Numbered from the stretch's first letter, positions 34,576-44,319 are shown. The stretch is 64,000 bases of DNA from Ilyobacter polytropus DSM 2926 (GCF_000165505.1 NC_014632.1:124001-188000); one strand, 5' to 3'. Notes: generated by a model not told the origin, from the letters alone. Made by a program: numbers and translations.

Positions 34576-35613
34576 ATGAAGGTATTTGGATTTGTCCTTA
34601 TTTTTTTAAGTATCACATATACTGTGTTTTCTATGGAATTGGTTACAGAATTAAAATATCAGGGATTTGATACTGAAAAAATAGATTTTGATGATGAGGC
34701 ACTAGGCAGGGTGACACTAAAGGACAATTCCAATGAAAATTATTCGTTTTTTATTGAGTATGTATTTGGAGACGGAACAGACAGGGTGGACGCCGGTCAG
34801 ATTAAAATTATGAAAAATAATATGGATTTTGAAATAGGACGCAACAGAATAGGCTGGGGCTCTGGTTACAATCTAAATCCAACAGATATATTTAATGATA
34901 TCCCAGTGGGAAGTGCCTATGATCCTACTTATGTAAAAAACGGAAGAGACAGCATTATAGGCACCTATTACACAGAAAACAGTTCTATCCAGGGGATATA
35001 TGCCATAAAAGATGATTCTGAGAAAGATGAGGATTACGGAATAAAGTATAAAACCAGCTTCTCAGAATATGATTTAGACGCAGTTTATATACACAAGGGG
35101 AATAGAAGTGCAGTTTGGGGAGAAGAGGAGAAAGATGATATTATAGGGGGAGATATTAGTACTAGCATACCTGACTTAAATTATGGTGTTTGGATAGAGG
35201 CGGCCTATTATTTGGATAAAAGGGATCTAGTTTATATAATAGGAATTGATAATTATTTTGGTGAGAAATACCGAGTGATGTTTGAATATCTTTATTACGG
35301 TCTTGGTGAAGACAAGAAAGGAAATTATAATGTCAGCAGGATATTGGCAGGATTCCCTGAAGGAAAAAGCTACCTTATGCCGTCTATTACCTATGAATAT
35401 TCAGAAAAAATATCTGTGACAGGATACTGCTATATAAATACCGAGGATTCTAGTTATCTTCTAGGTACTACAATAAGCTACCTCTATACTGACCATATAG
35501 ATATAAATCTCATGCCTTTTTATGCAGATGGGAAAACTGGAAGTGAGTACGGTGTCCTTGGAGAGAGTTTCGGGAATATAGGGGTTAGTTTTGTAATGAG
35601 AGTGGTATTTTAA
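34576..35613 (+). CDS. probable outer-membrane beta-barrel protein
   Basis: The 345-residue protein has a signal peptide (FGFVLIFLSITYTVFS) and alternating hydrophobic strands throughout. It ends in phenylalanine (VSFVMRVVF), the usual C-terminal signal for barrel assembly. MEFEIGRNRIGWGSGYNLNP-like sequence near residue 95 is typical of porin or DUF1302-like barrels found with RND/LolA pairs. I cannot name a precise family. ATG 34576 is preferred over the GTG at 34567, which overlaps the AGAGG ribosome site. Third gene of the RND/LolA operon. Confidence 0.75.
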   Translation: MKVFGFVLIFLSITYTVFSMELVTELKYQGFDTEKIDFDDEALGRVTLKDNSNENYSFFIEYVFGDGTDRVDAGQIKIMKNNMDFEIGRNRIGWGSGYNLNPTDIFNDIPVGSAYDPTYVKNGRDSIIGTYYTENSSIQGIYAIKDDSEKDEDYGIKYKTSFSEYDLDAVYIHKGNRSAVWGEEEKDDIIGGDISTSIPDLNYGVWIEAAYYLDKRDLVYIIGIDNYFGEKYRVMFEYLYYGLGEDKKGNYNVSRILAGFPEGKSYLMPSITYEYSEKISVTGYCYINTEDSSYLLGTTISYLYTDHIDINLMPFYADGKTGSEYGVLGESFGNIGVSFVMRVVF

Positions 35614-35630
35614 GTCAGAATTTTTTGAAC

Positions 35631-36072
35631 AAATTACTGAATTTATAAGAATATTAGAGTCAAAGGATTTTGTCACGAATGAAAACCTATAAAATTCAAA
35701 AAAATTAACACGAATAAGGATAAAACCTTTTGACCACAGAGGGCACAGAGAAAAAGAGAGAGTTTCACAGAGTGAAAATAAAAATATTTTAATTTTTAAA
35801 CTACTTTCCCCTTTAAAAAATGCCGTTAAGAAATCATCTTGTGAAATCCACTTTCATTGAAATAAGGAGGTTTACCGACTATATTTCAATAGAAAGTTAG
35901 TTCAGAAGTGATTTGACTTAGAAAATAATGAGTGGAACGAATATATTTTCTAGTTCTTGTAAAATTTATTTTTACAAGTTTCATTAGTTTTAATTGGGGT
36001 GCCTTTTCTTTGGTTACTTTCTTTGGGCAAGCAAAGAAAGTAACACAGGTTTTTGGAGAAATTCAATACTTT
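35631..36072 (+). repeat. dispersed 442-bp repeat, copy A
   Basis: This non-coding stretch is nearly identical over most of its length to 46010-46482. Both begin with aaattactgaattta and end with aattcaatactt. Near its right end it has a perfect palindrome, GTTACTTTCTTTG (36013-36025) and CAAAGAAAGTAAC (36032-36044), with a 6-base loop. It also holds the inverted pair ATTGAAATA/TATTTCAAT. I find no transposase and no clear target-site duplication. It fills most of the gap between the barrel gene and the LPS kinase gene. Confidence 0.88.
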
Positions 36073-36239
36073 AAATTTACTTATTTCAAATATCAGCTTT
36101 AATAATTTATTTTCTCTTCTAAAAGTTTGGAGTTTTTAAAACTTAATGAAAGAGAGGTTTAATTGAAAAAAATATATAAAAGTGATAAAATAGAGTGTGA
36201 AATTTATAAAATATTTTATGGAAAAGTGGTTAATAACTT

Positions 36240-36938
36240 ATGGATAAAATAAAAAAAGGCAAGGTAAGCATATATCTTCAAGATGATAAATATAGAGGAC
36301 TTGCAGAAGTGATTCTCCAGGGAGACTACAAGGTGATCAAAGTCTTGAAAAATGATCAGAGGAGCAGGGTAAAGCTTATAGAGTATGAGCAGGAAAAACT
36401 TGTTCTTAAAATCCCCCTTGAGAAAAACAGAAGACGATGGCAACGGTTTTTATCTGCATTTCGTGGAAGTTCGTCTAAAAGAGAGTATGAAAATTGTTTG
36501 AAAATTCTGTCTGAGGGATTTTTGGGTGCAAAACCTGTTTTAGTAATAGATAAAAAAATAGGGCCTTTTGTCAAAGAGTCGTGTTTTGTATCAAATTTTA
36601 TAGAGGGACAGGAAGGAAATTTTCAGCATCTGAAAGAGATAGGAGAAGAGCTTAATAAAATCCATAATGCAGGCTACCTTCACGGAGATTCACAACTTGT
36701 GAATTTTATGGTTTCTAATGAAGAAATATACCTAATAGACTGTAAGCTTCAAAAGAATATATTTGGAAAGTTCGGGAGCAGGTATGAATTTATATATTTA
36801 GAGGAGAGCTGTCCTAAAAAAATAGATATATACAGAAAAGATGATCTATACTATAGAGGAGCGAAACTTTTAAATAGCTATCTTCACTGGTGGGGAAGAA
36901 CCAGAAAAAAATTAAAAGGCAAAGAATTGACAAAATGA
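36240..36938 (+). CDS. LPS core heptose kinase-like protein (RfaY/WaaY family)
   Basis: The 232-residue protein has a small kinase-like fold: LVLKIPLEKNRRRW near residue 55 (ATP-binding lysine), AGYLHGDSQLVNFMV near residue 140 (catalytic loop HGD...N) and IYLIDCK near residue 160 (metal aspartate, in place of DFG). This matches lipopolysaccharide core heptose kinases such as RfaY/WaaY. It should phosphorylate an inner-core sugar in the cytoplasm. A GT9 glycosyltransferase gene follows after 18 bases, consistent with an LPS-core operon. The ribosome site is weak (AGTGG). Confidence 0.8.
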   Translation: MDKIKKGKVSIYLQDDKYRGLAEVILQGDYKVIKVLKNDQRSRVKLIEYEQEKLVLKIPLEKNRRRWQRFLSAFRGSSSKREYENCLKILSEGFLGAKPVLVIDKKIGPFVKESCFVSNFIEGQEGNFQHLKEIGEELNKIHNAGYLHGDSQLVNFMVSNEEIYLIDCKLQKNIFGKFGSRYEFIYLEESCPKKIDIYRKDDLYYRGAKLLNSYLHWWGRTRKKLKGKELTK

Positions 36939-36956
36939 GCAAAAGAGGAGAAAACG

Positions 36957-37949
36957 TTGAGGGTATTGGTAATAAGACTCAGTTCTATAGGGGATATAAT
37001 CCTTACCACTCCTGTATTAAAGGAGTTTAAGAAAAAATATCCAGACGCAGTGGTTGATTTTATGGTACTGGATAAATTTAAAGATTCTATAGAAGGGTGT
37101 CCCTATGTGGACAACCTTATTATTTTTAACAAAAAAGAGCACAGAGGGATAAAAGGGCTTAAGAAATTTTCTGACAGCATAAAGGATAATGGGTATGATT
37201 ATGTATTTGATCTCCATTCTAAACTGAGGTCTGTTGCTATCTCTATTTTTATAGGGACTAAAACCTTGAGATACAGGAAAAGAGCTCTCTGGAAGACCCT
37301 TCTTGTAAAGGCGAGGTTAATAAAATACAGTGCAGACGATACCATTGTAAAAAATTATTTTGGAGCATTGAAAAAGCTGGGGGTAGAATATAAGGGAGAA
37401 GATTTAAATTTCACCTTTTCTGAAAAAGATATAAAAGCAGTTTCAGAATATAAAGATTTTGTGGTTTTTGCTCCTGGTGCATCTAAAAATACAAAAAAAT
37501 GGACTACAGAGGGCTTTGGAAATCTAGCAAGACTGCTGAGGGAAAAATATGGTAAAAAAATAGCACTTATCGGTGGAGCTGGTGACAAAGAAATATGTGA
37601 AGAGATAAATTCTATAAGTCATGAAAGCTGTGTTAATCTGGCTGGAAAGCTTTCTTTAAAAGAAAGTGGTGCCCTTTTGTCAGAGTCTGATTTTCTTGTT
37701 ACAAATGATTCAGGGCCATTTCATATCTCGAGAGGGGTAAAGAAAAAAGCCTTTGTAATCTTTGGGCCTACTGATCCAAAGATGTTTGAGTATGATCAGT
37801 ACGGGGTACTGGTATACAGAGATGAACCTTGTTCTCCATGCAGCTTACACGGTGATAAAATCTGTCCAAAGAAACACTTTAACTGCATGAAAAATCTAAA
37901 AGCTGAAGATGTATTGAAAATAATAGAAAAAAATATGGGATGGTGCTAA
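36957..37949 (+). CDS. glycosyltransferase family 9 (LPS heptosyltransferase-like)
   Basis: The 330-residue protein begins RVLVIRLSSIGDIILTTPVL, a hallmark of ADP-heptose:LPS heptosyltransferases. FAPGASKNTKKWTTEGFGNLA near residue 170 and FLVTNDSGPFHISRG near residue 250 form the nucleotide-sugar site. It adds a heptose or related sugar to the LPS core at the inner face of the membrane. Start is TTG with AGAGGAG before it. It ends the LPS pair. Which heptose it adds (WaaC, WaaF or WaaQ type) cannot be told from sequence alone. The CSPCSLHGDKICPKKHFNC segment near the end is cysteine-rich. Confidence 0.88.
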   Translation: MRVLVIRLSSIGDIILTTPVLKEFKKKYPDAVVDFMVLDKFKDSIEGCPYVDNLIIFNKKEHRGIKGLKKFSDSIKDNGYDYVFDLHSKLRSVAISIFIGTKTLRYRKRALWKTLLVKARLIKYSADDTIVKNYFGALKKLGVEYKGEDLNFTFSEKDIKAVSEYKDFVVFAPGASKNTKKWTTEGFGNLARLLREKYGKKIALIGGAGDKEICEEINSISHESCVNLAGKLSLKESGALLSESDFLVTNDSGPFHISRGVKKKAFVIFGPTDPKMFEYDQYGVLVYRDEPCSPCSLHGDKICPKKHFNCMKNLKAEDVLKIIEKNMGWC

Positions 37950-38199
37950 CCGTCCATTTTTTTTTAAAACTTTGTTTCCAATGATTATTTGATTATACAA
38001 AATCTGATTAAAAAGGAAAATTAACTTTGAAGAATATAAATACTTTGTGAGAAAATTTAATTTTTTTAAATATTAATATCTGGAATTATTTATTTTTGAA
38101 AAAACTTAAAAAAGGACGAAAAAAGAAAAATAACGAATCAAATGCTTAAATTCAATGTGAAAGACAAAGTTAATTTCATGTAATTAGCTATAGTTGGAT

Positions 38200-38228
38200 T
38201 TAGAAGGGAGTAGCTTATCTGCTATAAT
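38200..38228 (+). promoter_or_regulatory. probable recA promoter
   Basis: TTAGAA (38200-38205), 17 bases, then TATAAT (38223-38228), 58 bases before the recA ATG. I found no LexA-type box of the enteric (CTGT-N8-ACAG) or Gram-positive (GAAC-N4-GTTC) kind nearby. The rest of 37950-38286 is A+T-rich without other recognisable features. Confidence 0.5.
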
Positions 38229-38286
38229 CTGATTAAGATGTAAAAAGTATAGGAAAATAAATATTGAATCAAAAGAGGGGGATAGA

Positions 38287-39348
38287 ATGGCGAAGGCAAA
38301 AAAAGAGATAGCTGACAAAGATAAGGCACTAGAAGTTGCGATGAAACAGATTCAAAAGGATTTTGGAGAAGGCTCAATAATGAAACTCGGGGCCAATACT
38401 CACATGAACGTAGAGACAATATCAACAGGAAGTATAGGTATAGATATGGCTCTTGGACTAGGTGGCGTACCTAGAGGAAGAGTGGTTGAGATATACGGTG
38501 CAGAGAGCTGCGGAAAGACAACTGTAGCACTTCATATAGTAGCAGAAGCACAAAAAAAAGGTGGTATAGCAGCATTTATAGATGCAGAACATGCTTTGGA
38601 TCCGGCTTATGCAAGGGCTCTAGGAGTAGACGTAGATGAGCTACTTATATCACAGCCTGACAACGGAGAACAGGCTTTGGAAATCGGGGATATGCTAGTA
38701 AGATCCGGAGCTGTAGACGTAATAGTAGTAGACTCTGTGGCTGCCCTTGTACCAAAATCAGAGATAGAGGGAGAGATGGGAGATCAGCAGATGGGTCTTC
38801 AGGCCAGACTTATGTCTAAGGCTTTGAGAAAACTTACAGGAAGTCTAAATAAATCAAAGACAACAATGATATTCATAAACCAAATAAGAGAAAAAATCGG
38901 AGGATTCGGATTTGGACCTCAGACAACAACTACAGGTGGAAGAGCACTTAAATTTTACTCATCTGTAAGAATGGAGATAAAAAGAATAGGTAGTGTGAAG
39001 CAGGGGGATAATGTAATAGGAAATGAGACCTCAATCAAGATAACAAAGAATAAGATAGCTCCTCCTTTTAAAGAGGCTAAATTTCAGATCATGTATGGAA
39101 AGGGTATCTCAAGAGCCGGAGAGATATTGGATATGGCTATAGACAATGATATAGTTTCAAAATCAGGAGCATGGTTTAGTTATGGTGATATAAGGCTAGG
39201 ACAGGGTAAAGAAAATGTAAAATTGAGACTGGAAGAGGAAAAAGATCTTCTAGGACAGATAGAGAGTGATTTAAACAAAATTCTTTTTCCCGAGGCTGAA
39301 GTAAGTGAAAAGGCAGAAAATGAAGATACTGAATCTAAAGAGAAATAA
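38287..39348 (+). CDS. recA: recombinase RecA
   Basis: The 353-residue protein is complete: [14 protein letters not shown] near residue 25, Walker [10 protein letters not shown] near residue 75, [22 protein letters not shown] near residue 150, and [15 protein letters not shown] with [15 protein letters not shown] in the DNA-binding loops. RecA forms filaments on single-stranded DNA for recombination and the SOS response. The C-terminal tail is acidic and lysine-rich. AGAGGGG precedes the ATG. The recX gene overlaps its 3' end. Confidence 0.97.
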   Translation: MAKAKKEIADKDKALEVAMKQIQKDFGEGSIMKLGANTHMNVETISTGSIGIDMALGLGGVPRGRVVEIYGAESCGKTTVALHIVAEAQKKGGIAAFIDAEHALDPAYARALGVDVDELLISQPDNGEQALEIGDMLVRSGAVDVIVVDSVAALVPKSEIEGEMGDQQMGLQARLMSKALRKLTGSLNKSKTTMIFINQIREKIGGFGFGPQTTTTGGRALKFYSSVRMEIKRIGSVKQGDNVIGNETSIKITKNKIAPPFKEAKFQIMYGKGISRAGEILDMAIDNDIVSKSGAWFSYGDIRLGQGKENVKLRLEEEKDLLGQIESDLNKILFPEAEVSEKAENEDTESKEK

Positions 39349-39871
39349 ATTATATTTAGAGGACAATGAAATAATAGATGTAAGTCCTGATATAATTTAT
39401 GAGATGAAGCTCTCTGGAAAAGAAGAACTGAGTATAGAGGAATATAAAAGGGTAGTCTATCTGGCTGCCCTTTCAAAGTCCTACTATTTATTATCTAGAA
39501 GAGATCATACTTCTAAGGAGTTAGAGAAAAAACTCCGAATGAAATTCCGGGAAAAAGAGATAATAAAAATAGTAATTTCGGTGATAGAGGAAAAAGGTTA
39601 TATAGACGACTATTCCTATGCAAAATCCTTTATTGAAAAAAGCAAAGAAGGAAGAAAAAAAATAGAATATGATTTAAGGTTAAGGGGAATAAATTCTGAA
39701 ATTATAAGAGAAGCATTTGAAGAAGAGGGTAACAAAGAGGTTCCTAAGATAAAAAGGCTTTTGCATAAAATAAGTGGAAAGCCCTATGATAAGAAAATAA
39801 ACTACCTTTTGAGAAAGGGCTTTGATTATGAAAATATAAAAAGAGCTCTAAACAATGAGGATGAAGAATAA
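39320..39871 (+). CDS. recX: RecA regulatory protein RecX
   Basis: The 183-residue protein contains RecX repeats: [23 protein letters not shown] near residues 50-75 and [32 protein letters not shown] near residues 97-130. RecX binds RecA filaments and limits their activity. ATG 39320 lies 29 bases inside the end of recA, so the two genes are translationally coupled; a GTG at 39305 is the alternative. It is transcribed with recA. Overall length is typical. Confidence 0.88.
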   Translation: MKILNLKRNKLYLEDNEIIDVSPDIIYEMKLSGKEELSIEEYKRVVYLAALSKSYYLLSRRDHTSKELEKKLRMKFREKEIIKIVISVIEEKGYIDDYSYAKSFIEKSKEGRKKIEYDLRLRGINSEIIREAFEEEGNKEVPKIKRLLHKISGKPYDKKINYLLRKGFDYENIKRALNNEDEE

Positions 39872-39934
39872 CTTTATAAAAATAGTATTTTGTGATAATA
39901 TTACAAGAGTAATATTTTAATCGGGAGTGGTTTT

Positions 39935-40666
39935 ATGTTGGGGTTGGTACTTGCTCTTGTGTCGGGGCTTAGTTTTTTCATTTATATGACACTATTTTAT
40001 CTTCCTATAATAGTGTTTTCAGGGGAAGAAAAATCAGCGCGGCTTGCAAGGAGAGAATTTAAAAAGTTTGGAACCTGGGTTCTGGGATCTATAGGGGCTA
40101 AACTTGAGGTTATATACGAAGATAAAGAAGCAATAGAAAATCTCAAAGCAGATGACGGAATAGTGGTGGTAGGAAACCATCAGAGTAACATGGATATTCC
40201 GGTACTGTTAGCAGGATTTCCTTTTGTTGTAGGATATGTAGCCAAAAAAGAAATGGAGAAATGGCCTTTCTTCGGAGTATGGATGAAAAAATCTCACTGT
40301 GTATTTCTAGACAGAAGTAATCCGAGAGAGGGAATAAAAAGTATAAAAAAGGCTGTAGAGATTATAAAAGCCGGTTATCCAATAGCCATTTTCCCTGAGG
40401 GAGAAAGATCTCAAACTGGAGAAATAGGGGAATTTAAAAAAGGCAGCTTTAGGCTGGCAACCGAGACAAAAGGAATAATAGTGCCTGTGACAATAAAGGG
40501 TACATATGAGATTCAAAAAAGAGGCAGTGTAAAAACAAAAATGGGTAAAAATGTAAAACTTATAATTTCAAAACCTATATATGTAAAGGATATGGAGACT
40601 GCTGAGATAAAGAAGCTAGACAAAATAGTAAGGGATATAGTTGTGGAGAACTTTGAGAAATTTTAG
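39935..40666 (+). CDS. plsC: 1-acyl-sn-glycerol-3-phosphate acyltransferase
   Basis: The 243-residue protein has an N-terminal membrane helix and the acyltransferase motifs VGNHQSNMDIPVL near residue 88 (catalytic HX4D), CVFLDRSNPREG near residue 125 and AIFPEGERSQTG near residue 152. It acylates lysophosphatidic acid to phosphatidic acid at the inner membrane. AGTGG before the ATG is a modest ribosome site. A small hairpin-like region (atatt...aatat, 39898-39916) separates it from recX. A terminator overlaps its stop codon. Confidence 0.9.
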   Translation: MLGLVLALVSGLSFFIYMTLFYLPIIVFSGEEKSARLARREFKKFGTWVLGSIGAKLEVIYEDKEAIENLKADDGIVVVGNHQSNMDIPVLLAGFPFVVGYVAKKEMEKWPFFGVWMKKSHCVFLDRSNPREGIKSIKKAVEIIKAGYPIAIFPEGERSQTGEIGEFKKGSFRLATETKGIIVPVTIKGTYEIQKRGSVKTKMGKNVKLIISKPIYVKDMETAEIKKLDKIVRDIVVENFEKF

Positions 40667-40679
40667 TTCTCCTTTTTTT
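40645..40679 (+). terminator. intrinsic terminator of plsC
   Basis: GGAGAAC (40645-40651) and GTTCTCC (40666-40672) form the stem, followed by seven T residues. The 5' arm lies in the last codons of plsC and the loop holds the stop codon. Confidence 0.85.
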
Positions 40680-40726
40680 ATGCCAAGGTTACATAAGTTA
40701 CCGAAAAATAAAAAATAGTGTATTAA

Positions 40727-40752
40727 TATGTTCTTGAAAACAAAAGAACATA
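40727..40752. promoter_or_regulatory. inverted repeat in the long region upstream of pflB
   Basis: TATGTTCTT (40727-40735) and AAGAACATA (40744-40752) form a perfect 9-bp inverted repeat with an 8-base spacer. No T-run follows, so it is more likely an operator than a terminator. It lies about 285 bases before the pflB promoter. Confidence 0.4.
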
Positions 40753-41011
40753 CCGTAAAAACACAAGTTTTGATATTCTTTAGTAATTTGATAAAAAAAC
40801 TTGAAAAATTTTTCACTGTATGTTATCCTCCAATAAAGTGTAACAATTACAAAAAAATAAGAATTTCAAACAGGAATAAGAAGTATAGGTTAACAAAATA
40901 AGTATTTTTCATTAATTATAATTTTATTTTTTACACAAAAAAACACTATTAAGATAATAAAATAATGAACAATTAGATGGGGTGTTTTTAAATAGTACAC
41001 TGTAATAATGT

Positions 41012-41040
41012 TTGACATAGTTTAATACTTGTGATATACT
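41012..41040 (+). promoter_or_regulatory. pflB promoter
   Basis: TTGACA (41012-41017), 17 bases, TATACT (41035-41040): a near-consensus housekeeping promoter. It gives a leader of about 135 bases before pflB. The motif TAAAGTGT occurs at 40834, 41076 and 41114 around it and may bind a redox regulator; this is inference. Confidence 0.75.
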
Positions 41041-41075
41041 TATTCCGATCATTCCAAAAATGTTAATAATTTCTC

Positions 41076-41102
41076 TAAAGTGTAAAATTTCACTTCACTT
41101 TA
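41076..41102 (+). promoter_or_regulatory. hairpin in the pflB leader
   Basis: TAAAGTG (41076-41082) and CACTTTA (41096-41102) can pair, with an alternative inner pairing AAGTG/CACTT. The right arm touches the AAGGAGG ribosome site at 41102-41108 of the small leader ORF, so folding could affect its translation. Confidence 0.45.
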
Positions 41103-41117
41103 AGGAGGAAGCGTAAA

Positions 41118-41168
41118 GTGTCGTTAAATATCGTTAAAAAATGTAATTATAACTATATAAAAATCTAG
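41118..41168 (+). CDS. possible 16-codon leader peptide upstream of pflB
   Basis: AAGGAGG (41102-41108) is followed nine bases later by GTG and a short frame encoding MSLNIVKKCNYNYIKI. It stops at TAG 41166-41168, inside the pflB ribosome site TAGGAGG, twelve bases before the pflB ATG. Strong ribosome site, tight overlap and position after a hairpin suggest translational coupling or attenuation. It could also be chance in A+T-rich DNA. No known leader peptide family is recognised. Confidence 0.4.
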   Translation: MSLNIVKKCNYNYIKI

Positions 41169-41180
41169 GAGGAACTCAAT

Positions 41181-43412
41181 ATGTTTGAACAATGGCAAGG
41201 GTTTAAAGGAGATCTCTGGAAAAAAGAGATCAACGTAAGGGATTTTATCCAAAACAACTATACTCCATACACTGGGGACGAGAGCTTCTTAGTTGAGCCA
41301 ACTGATGCTACTAAAAAACTATGGAACAAGCTTTCAGAGATGTTTAAGGTAGAGCAGGAAAAAGGTGTCTATGATGCTGAGACGAAAGTTCCTTCTGCAT
41401 TAGATGCATACGGACCTGGGTATATTGACAAAGATCTTGAAAAGATCGTAGGAGTGCAGACTGATGCCCCTCTAAAAAGAGGAATATTTCCTAAAGGTGG
41501 AGTAAGATTAGTAGAGCAGGCTCTTGACGCATACGGGTATGAGCTTGATGCCTTTACAAAAGAGATCTTTACTAAATACAGAAAGCACCATAACCAAGGT
41601 GTATTTGATGTATACACTCCTGAAATCAAAGCAGCTAGAAGTAACGGTCTAGTAACTGGACTTCCTGATGCTTACGGAAGAGGAAGAATCATCGGAGATT
41701 ACAGAAGAATAGCTATTTACGGGTTAGATAAACTTATTGAAGATAAGAAATCTCAACTTGATCTTCTAGATGTAGATACAATGACAGACGATATCATAAG
41801 AAGAAGAGAAGAAGTTTCCGAGCAAGTAAGAGCTCTTCAAGCATTTGGAAAAATGTGTGCATCTTATGGGTTTGACATATCAAAGCCAGCTGAAACAGCT
41901 CAAGAAGCTATACAGTTTGTATACTTCGCATACCTTGGGGCAGTAAAGGACCAGGATGGAGCAGCAATGTCACTGGGAAGAACAGCAACATTCTTGGATA
42001 TATACATCAACAGAGACTTAGAAAACGGAAAAATAACTGAAGAAGAAGCTCAAGAGTTTATAGATCAGTTCATCATGAAGCTTAGAATCGTAAGATTCTT
42101 GAGACCGCCTGCATACAATGAGTTATTCTCAGGAGATCCAGTGTGGACTACTGAGGTTCTTGGAGGAGAAGGTACAGACGGAAGAACTCTAGTAAGTAAA
42201 ACTTCATTCAGATACCTAAATACACTATACAACCTAGGACCAGCACCTGAGCCAAACTTAACAGTACTTTGGTCTAGAAAATCTCCAGAAAACTGGAAAA
42301 AATTCTGTGCAAAAGTATCTATTGATACATCAGCACTTCAATATGAAAATGACGACCTTATGAGACCTCAATTCGGAGACGACTATGCTATCGCTTGTTG
42401 TGTATCTCCTATGAAAGTCGGAAAAGGGATGCAGTTCTTCGGAGCGAGAGTAAATCTTCCTAAAGCACTTCTTTACGCTATAAATGGCGGTAAAGATGAG
42501 AAATCAGGAAAGCAGGTTGCACCTCACCTTGCACCTATAACTTCTGAATACCTTGACTTTGACGTAGTAATGGAAAGATATGAAGAGGTACTTAAGTGGC
42601 TTGCAGGAGTATATGTAAGAGCTCTAAACATCATCCACTACATGCACGATAAATATGCTTATGAAACATTTGAAATGGCTCTACATGACCTTGAGATCGA
42701 AAGAACTCAGGCTCACGGGATAGCAGGAGTTTCAATTGTGGCAGACTCACTTGCAGCTATCAAAAATGCAAAAGTAAAAGTAATAAGAGATGAGGCTGGA
42801 ATGGCAGTAGACTTCGAAATCGAAGGAGACTACGAGGCATTTGGAAACAACCATGACGAAACTGACCAATTTGCTGTTTCAATTACTAAAAAATTCATGG
42901 ACATGATAAGAACTCATCAAATGTATAGAGGAGCTAGACCTACTCAGTCTATCCTAACTATAACTTCAAACGTTGTATATGGTAAGAAAACAGGAGCGAC
43001 TCCTTGCGGAAGAAAATCTGGAGCACCATTTGCACCAGGAGCAAACCCAATGAACGGAAGAGATAAAAAAGGAGCTATAGCAGCCCTTACTTCAGTAGCC
43101 AAGCTTCCGTTTGAGCATGCAAATGATGGAATCTCTTATACATTTGCAATCACACCTGCAACTCTTGGAAAAGAAAAAGAGGACAGATGCAACAACCTTG
43201 TGAACTTAATGGATGGATACTTTGAACCAGCTGGTGGACATCACCTAAATGTAAACGTATTTGACAAGGCACTTCTAGAAGATGCAATGGCACATCCTGA
43301 GAAATATCCACAACTTACAATCAGAGTTTCTGGTTATGCAGTTAACTTCACAAAACTTAACAAAGAGCAGCAGCTTGACGTTATATCTAGAACAATCAAT
43401 GAAAGAATTTAA
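41181..43412 (+). CDS. pflB: pyruvate formate-lyase
   Basis: The 743-residue glycyl radical enzyme has the active-site pair Cys406-Cys407 in AIACCVSPM and the radical-bearing Gly718 in [12 protein letters not shown]. It splits pyruvate with CoA to acetyl-CoA and formate under anaerobic conditions. Length matches the PFL family rather than shorter or divergent glycerol-dehydratase-type paralogues. The activating enzyme gene follows. Codon use in this gene is more biased (many ATC, GGA, AAC and CTT) than in neighbours, as expected for an abundant protein. AGGAGG lies before the ATG. Confidence 0.96.
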   Translation: MFEQWQGFKGDLWKKEINVRDFIQNNYTPYTGDESFLVEPTDATKKLWNKLSEMFKVEQEKGVYDAETKVPSALDAYGPGYIDKDLEKIVGVQTDAPLKRGIFPKGGVRLVEQALDAYGYELDAFTKEIFTKYRKHHNQGVFDVYTPEIKAARSNGLVTGLPDAYGRGRIIGDYRRIAIYGLDKLIEDKKSQLDLLDVDTMTDDIIRRREEVSEQVRALQAFGKMCASYGFDISKPAETAQEAIQFVYFAYLGAVKDQDGAAMSLGRTATFLDIYINRDLENGKITEEEAQEFIDQFIMKLRIVRFLRPPAYNELFSGDPVWTTEVLGGEGTDGRTLVSKTSFRYLNTLYNLGPAPEPNLTVLWSRKSPENWKKFCAKVSIDTSALQYENDDLMRPQFGDDYAIACCVSPMKVGKGMQFFGARVNLPKALLYAINGGKDEKSGKQVAPHLAPITSEYLDFDVVMERYEEVLKWLAGVYVRALNIIHYMHDKYAYETFEMALHDLEIERTQAHGIAGVSIVADSLAAIKNAKVKVIRDEAGMAVDFEIEGDYEAFGNNHDETDQFAVSITKKFMDMIRTHQMYRGARPTQSILTITSNVVYGKKTGATPCGRKSGAPFAPGANPMNGRDKKGAIAALTSVAKLPFEHANDGISYTFAITPATLGKEKEDRCNNLVNLMDGYFEPAGGHHLNVNVFDKALLEDAMAHPEKYPQLTIRVSGYAVNFTKLNKEQQLDVISRTINERI

Positions 43413-43427
43413 TTTGTAACTGTAAAG

Positions 43428-43458
43428 AATAAGGGGAATCCTAGGGATTTCCCTTATT
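43428..43458 (+). terminator. hairpin between pflB and pflA
   Basis: AATAAGGG and CCCTTATT enclose gaatcctagggattt, giving a strong stem, followed by a T-rich but interrupted stretch. It may terminate most pflB transcripts, leaving pflA at a lower level, or protect the pflB 3' end. Confidence 0.65.
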
Positions 43459-43548
43459 CAACTTATTTAATAATTTTTAATAGGAAGATTTTTGGCAAAA
43501 TCTCCGTATTAAGAATTATAAAATTATTTATAAGGATGGAGATGAAAA

Positions 43549-44283
43549 ATGGGTAAAGTATTGGGAAAGTTACACTCATACGAAAGCTGTGGAACAGTAG
43601 ACGGACCGGGTCTGAGATATGTAGTTTTTACACAGGGATGTCCTTTGAGATGCAAATACTGCCATAACCCGGATACTTGGCATATGCCAGATGCCAGCTA
43701 TGAAGAGGATGCCAACTATATAGTAAAAGAGATATCTAGATACAAACCTTTCTTTAGAAACGGCGGAGGAATGACTCTTTCAGGAGGAGAACCTTTTATG
43801 CAGGCTGAGTTTGCAAAGGAGTTATTCAGGTTGTGTAAAGAAAATGACATCAATACCGCGGTTGATACCAGCGGAATATATCTAAATGATACAGTCAAAG
43901 AAGCGCTAGAATATGTGGATCTAGTTCTTTTGGACATAAAGTGTATAGATCCTGAAATATATAAAGATCTCACAAAGGTGGAGTTAGAGCCGACACTTAA
44001 ATTTGCAAGATATCTGTCTGATATAAAAAAACCTGTATGGATAAGGCATGTCCTTGTACCTGGGATCACTGACAGAGAGGATTTGCTAGAAAAGCTGGGC
44101 GACTTTATAGCTAGCCTAGAAAATGTAGAGAAAATGGAGATACTGCCTTACCACAGCCTAGGCGAATATAAGTGGGAGGAGCTAGGATATGAATATGAAC
44201 TTAAGGGTGTAGAGCCTCCTACAAAAGAGGCTGTGGAAAAAGCTAAGGAGATATTCAGAAAAAAAGGTGTACCGATAAGATAG
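43549..44283 (+). CDS. pflA: pyruvate formate-lyase activating enzyme
   Basis: The 244-residue radical SAM protein has SCGTVDGPGLRYVVFTQGCP near the start and the CxxxCxxC cluster motif CPLRCKYCHNPDTW near residue 30, then TLSGGEPFMQAEF near residue 75. It uses S-adenosylmethionine and a [4Fe-4S] cluster to place the glycyl radical on PflB. It lies 136 bases after pflB, past a hairpin. AAGGATGGAG precedes the ATG. Length is typical. Confidence 0.95.
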   Translation: MGKVLGKLHSYESCGTVDGPGLRYVVFTQGCPLRCKYCHNPDTWHMPDASYEEDANYIVKEISRYKPFFRNGGGMTLSGGEPFMQAEFAKELFRLCKENDINTAVDTSGIYLNDTVKEALEYVDLVLLDIKCIDPEIYKDLTKVELEPTLKFARYLSDIKKPVWIRHVLVPGITDREDLLEKLGDFIASLENVEKMEILPYHSLGEYKWEELGYEYELKGVEPPTKEAVEKAKEIFRKKGVPIR

Positions 44284-44319
44284 ATCTATCTAAAACCGAA
44301 CACCGAATCGTTCTTAAAC

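Noticed and set aside
36000-36050. Minus-strand frame VTFFACPKKVTKEKAP across the repeat palindrome
   Set aside because: It is the translation of an inverted repeat, has no start signal, and is disrupted in the other copy.
40680-41011. Possible RNA gene in the long pflB upstream region
   Set aside because: No cloverleaf, terminator or conserved RNA motif was seen; only A+T-rich DNA with short repeats.
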